Positions 24,443 through 29,701 of a stretch of DNA of 29,701 bases are shown here, piece after piece; within the stretch, counting starts at the first letter, position 1, and every line of letters starts with the position of its first letter. The notes below the pieces were generated by a model. It did not search any database. It saw only the letters and a list, made by a program, of their open reading frames with translations, and had not been told where the DNA came from. Source of the DNA: a virus. Both the position numbers and the translations under genes were made by a program. The stretch covers positions 1-29,701 of IMG/VR virus record IMGVR_UViG_3300049259_000385; one strand, given 5' to 3'.

Positions 24443-24978
24443 TCGTGGCGCTCGAAGCTGTGAGCCAGGTGCCCGCGCGGATGTCGCTCGCCAACATCTC
24501 GACCGGCGAGTCGATCGACGCGCAGTTCAACCCGACCGAGCTCGAAGAAGCGCTCGAGGTTAACTGGGCGCGTCAGGTCGTGCCGGGGCTCTCCCACCAG
24601 CCGTTGCAGTACGTCCACACCGGCAACGACAAGTTCACGCTCGAGCTCTACTTCGACGCCCTCGATCCAACCACCGACCTCGCGCACATCCAACACGCCC
24701 GGCGGTTCCTGCAGAGCCTCTGCTACGCGCGTCGCGGCGCCCAGAGCCTCGTCGGCGGCGCACCGCCGCGCGTCCTGTTCGTCTGGCCGACCGTCGTCAG
24801 CCTCACCACCGTGATCACCGCGCTGTCGTTCAAGTACAGCCGCTTCAACCTCGCAGGGACCCCGATCCAGTTCACGACGAAGGTGACGCTCGAGGAGATC
24901 CGCGACGTGCGCTTGGTCGCCGAGGACGTGCTCGCCAACGGCACCCAGCGCTCAGGCGCTGGCTCGGGAGGCGCGTGA
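24439..24978 (+). CDS. Contractile injection tube/baseplate adaptor (Afp7-like)
   Basis: A 179-residue protein from GTG 24439 (GTGA overlap); GTG 24445 is an alternative. IDAQFNPTELEEALEVNWA, followed by FTLELYFDALDP and HARRFLQSLCYAR, then LFVWPTVVSLTTVITALS and FTTKVTLEEI is the pattern of the CIS-tube (Afp7-type) family, which begins the tube on the baseplate. In phages and in extracellular contractile injection systems it is followed by a LysM protein, as here. Confidence 0.78.
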   Translation: MIVALEAVSQVPARMSLANISTGESIDAQFNPTELEEALEVNWARQVVPGLSHQPLQYVHTGNDKFTLELYFDALDPTTDLAHIQHARRFLQSLCYARRGAQSLVGGAPPRVLFVWPTVVSLTTVITALSFKYSRFNLAGTPIQFTTKVTLEEIRDVRLVAEDVLANGTQRSGAGSGGA

Positions 24979-25322
24979 TGCCGCCGCGCAGGTTCTCCCG
25001 CTACACGTTCTGCTCGGCCAGCCTCGACGATGCCGGCCGGCTCGTGCTCAACGAGCGCGAGCCCTATCGCTTCCAGTCGTTCCCAGACACTCGTCAGCAC
25101 GTCGTCCAGCAGGGCGAGACCCTGTTCTCGCTCGCCGGCCGCTACTTCGCGCCGCTGCCGCGGCCGGCCGGCCTGTGGTGGGTGATCGCCGACTTTCAGC
25201 CGGACCCTATCTACGACCCAACGGTGGCGCTCGAGCTCGGCCGCGTCCTCTGGATCCCGTCGATCCGCGTCATCACCGAGGAGATCTTCTCGGAAGCTCG
25301 TCGGCAGGAGACCGCGCCGTGA
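24978..25322 (+). CDS. LysM-domain baseplate protein (gp53-like)
   Basis: A 114-residue protein; ATG 24978 overlaps the previous stop, and a GTG one codon earlier is also in frame. The central HVVQQGETLFSLAGRYF is a LysM motif, continuing to WWVIADFQPDP and LGRVLWIPS. Such short LysM proteins follow the Afp7-like gene and bridge the hub and wedge or contact peptidoglycan. The stop overlaps the hub gene GTG. Confidence 0.85.
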   Translation: MPPRRFSRYTFCSASLDDAGRLVLNEREPYRFQSFPDTRQHVVQQGETLFSLAGRYFAPLPRPAGLWWVIADFQPDPIYDPTVALELGRVLWIPSIRVITEEIFSEARRQETAP

Positions 25323-26551
25323 TCGTTCACCCGCGCACCGATCCGGTCTTCTTCGTCAAGGCCGTTCCCGAGGGCGGCGGCGGTCAGCGCGTCGACCTGT
25401 CCGAACGCGTGCTCTCGTTCAGCTACGAGGACTCCGAATCCAAGGCGGACAAGCTCGTTCTCTCCGTCGACAACTGGGACCTCCAGAACTTCGATGCCCC
25501 GGTGTGGAAGAAGGGCACCGTCCTCGAGGTCTCGTGGGGCTACGTCGGTGACATGTCGCCCACGCGCAAGGTCGTGGTCCAGAAGGTCACCGGCTTCCAG
25601 ACCCTGTCGATCGAGGGCCTCTCGACCTCGGTGCTCATGAACAAGGTCGCGCGCTGCCGGACCTTCGAGCACATGAAGCGCTCGGACGTCGTCCGGCAGA
25701 TCGCGCAGGAGAACGGCTACGGCCCCGACTTCCAGGACATCGAAGACACCGTGCACGTGTTGCCGTGTATGGCGCAGGCGCGGATGACCGACGCGCAGAT
25801 GCTGCGCCGCCTCGCCGATCGCGAAGGCTTCGAGCTCTACGTCGACTTCGACGGGCTGCATTTTCATCAGCGCCGGCTCGGCCAGCGACCGATCCGCACC
25901 CTGCGCTACTTCACGCCGCCCGAGGTCGGGGAGATCGTGTCGATCAACATCGACAACGACGTCACCTCGCGGCCTGGCGCGGTCGACGTGCGGGGCCGCG
26001 ACCCGATCCAGAAGAAGACCATCGACGAGTGCGGCTCCAACGACCAGACCCAGCGCGACGGCCTCGCTCCCATCCTCGAGGTCGTCGATCCGGAGACCGG
26101 CGCCACGCGGCTCGAGCGCCGGAACATCGCCGAGACGATCCGCTCGACGCCCGAGCCGCGGTCGACCACCGCAAAGCGCGAGGCCGACGCGCGCTATCGC
26201 CTCGCGCAGCACCAGACCGTCGAGCTGTCGATGACCGTCCTCGGCGATCCGAGCCTCCTGGCGAAGACCGTGGTCGAGCTGCAGGGCATCAGCCAGCGGC
26301 TGTCCGGCAAGTACTACCTGCGCGAGGCCAAGCACGTCATCTCCGGACCCTACACGACGGAGCTCAAGTGCCTGCGCGACGGCCACAGCCAGATCGGCGG
26401 CACGCCCTCGCTCGCCAAGCCCAACCGCGGCAGCGCCGCCTCGAACGACCCCGACGCACTGCGCCCCATCGAGGTCGTCGATCCGGAGACCGGGACCACG
26501 CGCATCGAGTACCGCGACAGCCGGGGCCGCACCGCGAAGAACGAGTCGTAA
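25319..26551 (+). CDS. Baseplate hub protein (gpD/late control, T4 gp27-like)
   Basis: A 410-residue hub protein from GTG 25319 (GTGA overlap); longer frames upstream overlap the LysM gene. The N-terminal beta-rich DLSERVLSFSYEDSESKADK and LVLSVDNWDL, then EVSWGYVGD, FQTLSIEGLSTSVLMNK, VVRQIAQENGYGPDF, MLRRLADREGFELYVD and the C-terminal TVELQGISQRLSGKYYLREA are standard for gpD/Phage_GPD proteins, which hold the spike on the tube. Two copies of a motif EVVDPETG-T-R-E occur at residues about 257-270 and 385-398, a local duplication. Confidence 0.9.
   Translation: MIVHPRTDPVFFVKAVPEGGGGQRVDLSERVLSFSYEDSESKADKLVLSVDNWDLQNFDAPVWKKGTVLEVSWGYVGDMSPTRKVVVQKVTGFQTLSIEGLSTSVLMNKVARCRTFEHMKRSDVVRQIAQENGYGPDFQDIEDTVHVLPCMAQARMTDAQMLRRLADREGFELYVDFDGLHFHQRRLGQRPIRTLRYFTPPEVGEIVSINIDNDVTSRPGAVDVRGRDPIQKKTIDECGSNDQTQRDGLAPILEVVDPETGATRLERRNIAETIRSTPEPRSTTAKREADARYRLAQHQTVELSMTVLGDPSLLAKTVVELQGISQRLSGKYYLREAKHVISGPYTTELKCLRDGHSQIGGTPSLAKPNRGSAASNDPDALRPIEVVDPETGTTRIEYRDSRGRTAKNES
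26077..26100 (+). repeat. 24-bp direct repeat, first copy (second at 26470-26493)
   Basis: The same 24 bases occur at 26077-26100 and 26470-26493 within the hub gene, each encoding EVVDPETG. Flanking residues are also similar (D-L-xPI before, T-R-x-E after), showing a segmental duplication inside the gene. The second copy lies in the probably disordered C-terminal tail. Confidence 0.85.
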
Positions 26552-26553
26552 CC

Positions 26554-27135
26554 ATGTCCGGCGAATTCGACACCACCGACCCGCGCTACACCGGCCTGTA
26601 CATCGGCTATGTCGTCGACCGCGTCGATCCCGAAGTCCTCGGCCGCGTGCGCGTGTGCATTCCAGGCCTTATCGAGCCGGCGAGCGCGTGGGCGTTTCCC
26701 TTGGGCACCGTCGGCGGCGGCAGCGACCGGCGCGGATTCTTCGCCGTGCCCGAGCTCGGGGCCGAAGTCGGCGTCCTGCTCCACCAAGGCGACCCCGACC
26801 ATCCCTACTACCTCTGCGGTCATTGGGGCAAGCCCGGCGGCGCGACCGAGGTTCCGGCCGCCACGCGCGACCTCGCGCCCGATGCAGCACCACAGGTCCG
26901 CGCGTTCGAGACGCCGCGCTTCACGCTAACGTTCAACGACCGCGCCGGTCACGAGACGCTCCTCATCCAGGACAAGCAGTCCGGCGATCAGATCGAGCTC
27001 GACGGCGTCGCCATGGGCATCACCATCAAGGCGAGCTCAGCGCTCCTCCTCCAAGCCGACGGCTTGATCAGCCTCGACGCGACGACGTTATTGCTCAACG
27101 GCCGCCTCGTCTTGCCTGGTGCCAAGCCGATTTGA
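26554..27135 (+). CDS. Baseplate spike protein (gpV/gp5 OB-fold)
   Basis: A 193-residue protein from ATG 26554. TGLYIGYVVDRVDPEVLGRV and RVCIPGLIE form the OB-fold of gp5/gpV spikes, followed by GFFAVPELGAEVGVLLHQGD and HPYYLCGHWG. Residues 110-190 are a beta-helix region (TLTFNDRAGHETLLIQD, IELDGVAMGITIKASS, LISLDATTLLLNG) that makes the trimeric needle. There is no lysozyme domain. The stop precedes the next gene by 10 bases. Confidence 0.9.
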   Translation: MSGEFDTTDPRYTGLYIGYVVDRVDPEVLGRVRVCIPGLIEPASAWAFPLGTVGGGSDRRGFFAVPELGAEVGVLLHQGDPDHPYYLCGHWGKPGGATEVPAATRDLAPDAAPQVRAFETPRFTLTFNDRAGHETLLIQDKQSGDQIELDGVAMGITIKASSALLLQADGLISLDATTLLLNGRLVLPGAKPI

Positions 27136-27145
27136 GCCCACACCC

Positions 27146-27865
27146 ATGCCCATCCCCGACCTCGGCACCTTCTGCGTAGCGCTCACAGTCTCCGCCCAGG
27201 ACCTGCGCGTGACCTTCCCGGGCGGAGCGTCGCTGGCGGCGCACCTGCCCGATCTCGGCTTCCCGGATCCCATGCAGCTCTCCACGCAGCTCATGGCCGA
27301 GGCCAACGCCGCGCTGGCGCCGCTAGCGCCCGTGTTCAGCATCATCGACGTCGTCCTCGCGCTGTACAAAGCTGTGCAGGCGATCCCCGATGCGATCTCC
27401 CATCTCGACCCGAGCCAGATCGCCGACGCGCTGCCCGACGTCGGCAGGAAGGCCAGCAAGCTCCTGCCGCTGGTGCCACAGCTCTCCGTGCCGCTCATGG
27501 TCGTGGGGCTCGTCGACACCGTGCTCATGTTCCTCGACGGGCTGACCGGGCAGCTGCGCGCCGTCATCGATCAGCAGGCGCGTATCCAGCGGGCGGCAGA
27601 CCGCGCCACCCAGCTCGGCAACGCGCAGCTCCAGGTCGTGGTCGGCTGCGCGCGCGACCAGATCGAGGCCCAGATGACGAGCCTCGCAGCGTCTTTCGGT
27701 GCCCTGAACCAGCTCGTCGCACTCATCACCGTGTTCGCCGAGCTCGCCGGACTGCCCGCCTTGCCCGACCTGTCGTCGCTCGGCGCCGACGCGCAAGCCG
27801 CGCTCGCGCAGCTCAACGACCTCGTTCACACGCTGCAAACCTTCCGAGCCGCCATCCCCGTGTGA
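27146..27865 (+). CDS. Hydrophobic helical tail-module protein, unknown function
   Basis: A 239-residue protein; ATG 27146 is preferred to an in-frame GTG at 27119 that lies in the spike gene. It begins with PDLGTFCVALTVSAQDLRV, is mostly long helices rich in Leu/Ala/Val (VFSIIDVVLALYKAVQAIPD, QLVALITVFAELAGL), and has no charged loops typical of soluble enzymes. Similar proteins of unknown function sit between spike and gp25 in several contractile phages. Membrane association during ejection or a baseplate role is possible; neither is shown. Confidence 0.6.
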   Translation: MPIPDLGTFCVALTVSAQDLRVTFPGGASLAAHLPDLGFPDPMQLSTQLMAEANAALAPLAPVFSIIDVVLALYKAVQAIPDAISHLDPSQIADALPDVGRKASKLLPLVPQLSVPLMVVGLVDTVLMFLDGLTGQLRAVIDQQARIQRAADRATQLGNAQLQVVVGCARDQIEAQMTSLAASFGALNQLVALITVFAELAGLPALPDLSSLGADAQAALAQLNDLVHTLQTFRAAIPV

Positions 27866-27872
27866 GGTGCGC

Positions 27873-28292
27873 ATGCAGGACTTCCTTGGCTTCGGGCCCG
27901 TCAGGCCGTTTCGCCGCGATTTGCGGGCCGACTTCGCCGCCGCTGGCGGCGAGCAGCTCGTTCGCAGCGCCGTGGGGCAGATCCTCGGCACGGTCGGATC
28001 GTCCGAGGTCTCCGACGGTGAGTTGCCCTGGCGAACGGAATTTGGCTCCGCGCTGACACGGCTCCGCCACCAGAAGAACGACCACGTGCTCGCCGAGCTC
28101 GCGCGCGTCTACGTCGTCGATGCGCTCAAGCGCTGGGAGCCTCGCGTTATCGTCAAAACGGTGAGCGTTACGCGCCAGGTGCAAGACGGAGAAAATATCC
28201 TGGCCATTCATCTCTGCTATGACGTGATCTCGGCGAACACGCCTGGCAACAATGTCCTACTCGCGGATGTCGAACAGACAGTGATCGTCTAA
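27873..28292 (+). CDS. Baseplate wedge protein (gpW/gp25-like)
   Basis: A 139-residue protein from ATG 27873, with GAGG 6 bases upstream. The signature DGELPWRTEFGSALTRL, RHQKNDHVLAELARVYV and ALKRWEPRVIV is the gp25 fold, which starts sheath assembly at the baseplate. It is the last plus-strand gene in the window; gpJ-like and gpI-like wedge genes usually follow gp25 but are absent here. Confidence 0.9.
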   Translation: MQDFLGFGPVRPFRRDLRADFAAAGGEQLVRSAVGQILGTVGSSEVSDGELPWRTEFGSALTRLRHQKNDHVLAELARVYVVDALKRWEPRVIVKTVSVTRQVQDGENILAIHLCYDVISANTPGNNVLLADVEQTVIV

Positions 28293-28332
28293 CCGCTGAT
28301 GGACCTACACATGGCGGGCACCGCAGCGCATA

Positions 28333-29136
28333 TCAGGTTTGGCCGCGGTCGGCCAAGCCACCAAGATGCTTCCAAGCATCGTGCGCAGAATCACCGTTCT
28401 GCTGATCGGTGACTTTAAATCTGCCCTCCACTTTCAGAGGTCCTAACGTGACATCATTCGCTTCTCCACCTGGCTCGAGTAGCCAATACCGCTGTGTTCT
28501 CACCTCGCCTCTGTCTCCAGTTTTACGTTTAGCCATGGTGATTACCCCCACTTGCTTCCAACTCCTCACAACTCCATGAACAAGACTACCTTTCTTCTCG
28601 GTTATATCGAGCTCCCCGCCGACGACACGGATTCGCATCGAAATCCCTGGCGCGTTACCACACGTAACTTGAAGCTGAGGCGGTCGACCTCGACGGCTCA
28701 CCTGGTAGCGATCGACAGCATCCGGCGCGAGGTAGATCTCCCCGCTCTTCATCCACGATGGCAGCCGCCCATCGAGCACCGCCATGCGCACCGTGCTTTC
28801 GCCTACACCGATTCGAGCCGCGGCTTCCGTGACACTCAGCGTGTACTTCGCGGCCGTGCGGGCGAGGTCAAGGGTTCCGCAGGCGATCCGCTTGCGATCA
28901 AGTAGATCGAGGAGCACCCGAAACACTGGCTCCTCCAGCGCGGCGCCAACCATAAAGCTGTAGCCGGCCTGCTGATCCAGGAGCGGATTGTCCAGACCGA
29001 AGATCAGTGCACGCAGTGCGCCCTCGCTGCACTTGCTATCCAGCGCAGCAGCGCCTACTCGCCCGAGAAACGCCTCCTCTTCAGGGCTCGGGTCGTAGTC
29101 GATCGATCGTCCATTGACGGTGGTGTGAATTCGCAT
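28333..29136 (-). CDS. HTH_17/excisionase-like DNA-binding regulator
   Basis: A 267-residue minus-strand protein. Residues 99-145 (YTLSVTEAAARIGVGESTV, DGRLPSWMKSGEIYLAP) are a MerR/excisionase-type helix-turn-helix. The N-terminal 95 residues are helical with no recognised family; the C-terminal 115 residues are beta-rich and probably a sensory or oligomerisation part. The ATG at 29136 has GGAG 5 bases upstream. GC content is lower than in the phage genes. It may control lysogeny or be a host cargo regulator; the DNA target is not known. Confidence 0.65.
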   Translation of the reverse strand: MRIHTTVNGRSIDYDPSPEEEAFLGRVGAAALDSKCSEGALRALIFGLDNPLLDQQAGYSFMVGAALEEPVFRVLLDLLDRKRIACGTLDLARTAAKYTLSVTEAAARIGVGESTVRMAVLDGRLPSWMKSGEIYLAPDAVDRYQVSRRGRPPQLQVTCGNAPGISMRIRVVGGELDITEKKGSLVHGVVRSWKQVGVITMAKRKTGDRGEVRTQRYWLLEPGGEANDVTLGPLKVEGRFKVTDQQNGDSAHDAWKHLGGLADRGQT

Positions 29137-29434
29137 GCTGGCTCCGAGTGGCGCGCGACGAAGCGCCCTTCTTCAGATTCTCGAGCACGACGGGCGGTTG
29201 ATCAACATCGAGCCGCGCGATCACGATCGTGCACAAACAAATTGCCACATTGGAATCCCGCCAGCACGTGGCGAGGCCTGCGACCGCGTAGGTCTCCGAC
29301 TCTCGGCATAGGACGTGGCAAATGACGTGCCTACTGCTGCCGCAGGTCTCGGCCGAGCAACCGCTCGATGAGACACCATCGACAGCGCGATCGAAGAAGC
29401 GGACAACCACAGCGCGAATAACGATCGTAGACAC
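29081..29434 (-). CDS. Small Cys-rich protein, unknown function
   Basis: A 117-residue minus-strand frame starting at GTG 29434, which follows an AAGGAG (29446-29441 on the minus strand) and a promoter at 29528-29500. The N-terminus (STIVIRAVVVRFFDRAVDG) is hydrophobic, the middle has Cys pairs (SGCSAETCGSS, VICHVLC, VAICLC), and the C-terminus overlaps the HTH gene by 56 bases. No family is recognised. The good ribosome binding site and promoter support it; the odd composition and overlap argue against it. Confidence 0.42.
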   Translation of the reverse strand: MSTIVIRAVVVRFFDRAVDGVSSSGCSAETCGSSRHVICHVLCRESETYAVAGLATCWRDSNVAICLCTIVIARLDVDQPPVVLENLKKGASSRATRSQHANSHHRQWTIDRLRPEP

Positions 29435-29455
29435 GCACGACTCCTTGGAGTTAAT

Positions 29456-29470
29456 CACCCGTCTCGGGTG
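29456..29470 (-). promoter_or_regulatory. Leader hairpin before the Cys-rich gene
   Basis: CACCCG (29456-29461) and CGGGTG (29465-29470) form a perfect 6-bp stem around TCT, 10 bases upstream of the Shine-Dalgarno on the minus strand. It would lie in the transcript leader. A CTCC next to the AAGGAG could mask the ribosome site. Function is unknown. Confidence 0.4.
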
Positions 29471-29499
29471 CGAAGGTCGGAATTCATCCGACGAGAGAC

Positions 29500-29542
29500 A
29501 GCGTAGTCACCGCTCCTCGAGCTGTCAATTGTTTGTTGACAG
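29500..29542 (-). promoter_or_regulatory. Leftward promoter and operator-like palindrome
   Basis: CTGTCAA (29522-29528) and TTGACAG (29536-29542) form a perfect 7-bp inverted repeat around TTGTTTG. On the minus strand TTGACA (29528-29523) is followed after 17 bases by TACGCT (29505-29500), a plausible promoter for the minus-strand genes. On the plus strand the second TTGACA has no matching -10, so this half is more likely an operator arm. Confidence 0.55.
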
Positions 29543-29607
29543 GAAGATCGCCGGCGGCGACCCGGCTTGTGCTCGTGGTGCCGCGGGTGTCGCTTTGAAT
29601 CGCCGCT

Positions 29608-29701
29608 CTACCAGTCGAGCCGCGCAAGATCGGCATCGCGGATCGGAGCCAGCGAACGCACCTCCTGGTACAGGAGAGCAGAGGCCACGCTCTCGATTTC
29701 A
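29608..29701 (-). CDS. C-terminal end of a gene entering from the right
   Basis: On the minus strand the frame from the window edge to a TAG at 29610-29608 encodes 30 residues, including LLYQEVRSLAPIRDADLARL, which has protein-like composition and ends in DW. Other frames here contain stops or unlikely composition. No function can be given from so short a piece. The stretch between this stop and the promoter palindrome (29543-29607) shows nothing beyond GC-rich inverted repeats. Confidence 0.45.
   Translation of the reverse strand, partial: EIESVASALLYQEVRSLAPIRDADLARLDW

Noticed and set aside
29590-29640. tRNA-like D-arm (GCTCGACTGGTAGAGC on the minus strand)
   Set aside because: No anticodon stem, T-arm or acceptor stem can be built around it. 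The same bases read as the C-terminal codons of a minus-strand protein followed by TAG.

Overview
The window is almost entirely one contractile-tailed (myovirus-type) phage or prophage structural region from a high-GC bacterium (GC close to 70% by eye in the structural genes). The protein set resembles PBSX/XkdF-type and Mu-type heads joined to a sheath/tube/gp25 tail. A Myxococcota-like host is possible from the GC content and the TA(C/G)NNT-type -10 elements, but this is a guess.

Layout. (1) 1-1804: the 3' end of a probable small terminase gene, about 730 bp with no convincing gene but with hairpins and operator-like palindromes, and a minimal tyrosine recombinase on the minus strand. (2) 1715-10988, plus strand: large terminase, small YezD-like protein, two small pre-portal proteins, portal, a GT-B glycosyltransferase, head morphogenesis protein, a small unknown, a core-like protein, and an adenine methyltransferase fused to an XkdF-type prohead protease. 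(3) 11172-17194: scaffold-like protein with a long acidic tract, major capsid protein, small capsid-associated proteins, connector and stopper proteins, tail completion protein and a small membrane protein. (4) 17328-28292: IPT/TIG tail protein, sheath, tube, a chaperone pair with a probable -1 frameshift, tape measure, CIS-tube/Afp7-like protein, LysM protein, gpD-like hub, gpV-like spike, an unknown hydrophobic protein and a gp25-like wedge. (5) 28293-29701: a lower-GC minus-strand block with an HTH regulator, a Cys-rich small ORF, an operator/promoter palindrome and the C-terminus of another minus-strand gene.

Most structural genes overlap by ATGA, GTGA or TGATG, so they look translationally coupled. 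The long plus-strand run is broken only three times. Each break carries the same roughly 65-bp two-hairpin element: a short covarying stem followed by a terminator-type hairpin, then the next start codon. Two of the three have a TTGACA promoter at matched distance upstream. These elements appear to divide the virion genes into portal/protease, capsid/connector and tail/baseplate units, and are the best candidate here for an undescribed regulatory system.

Other striking items are a parS-like palindrome in the leader of the capsid unit, the methyltransferase-protease fusion, a C-terminal motif shared by two head-core proteins, a large terminase with no canonical start beyond the antisense recombinase gene, and the absence of gpJ/gpI/fibre genes where they would be expected.
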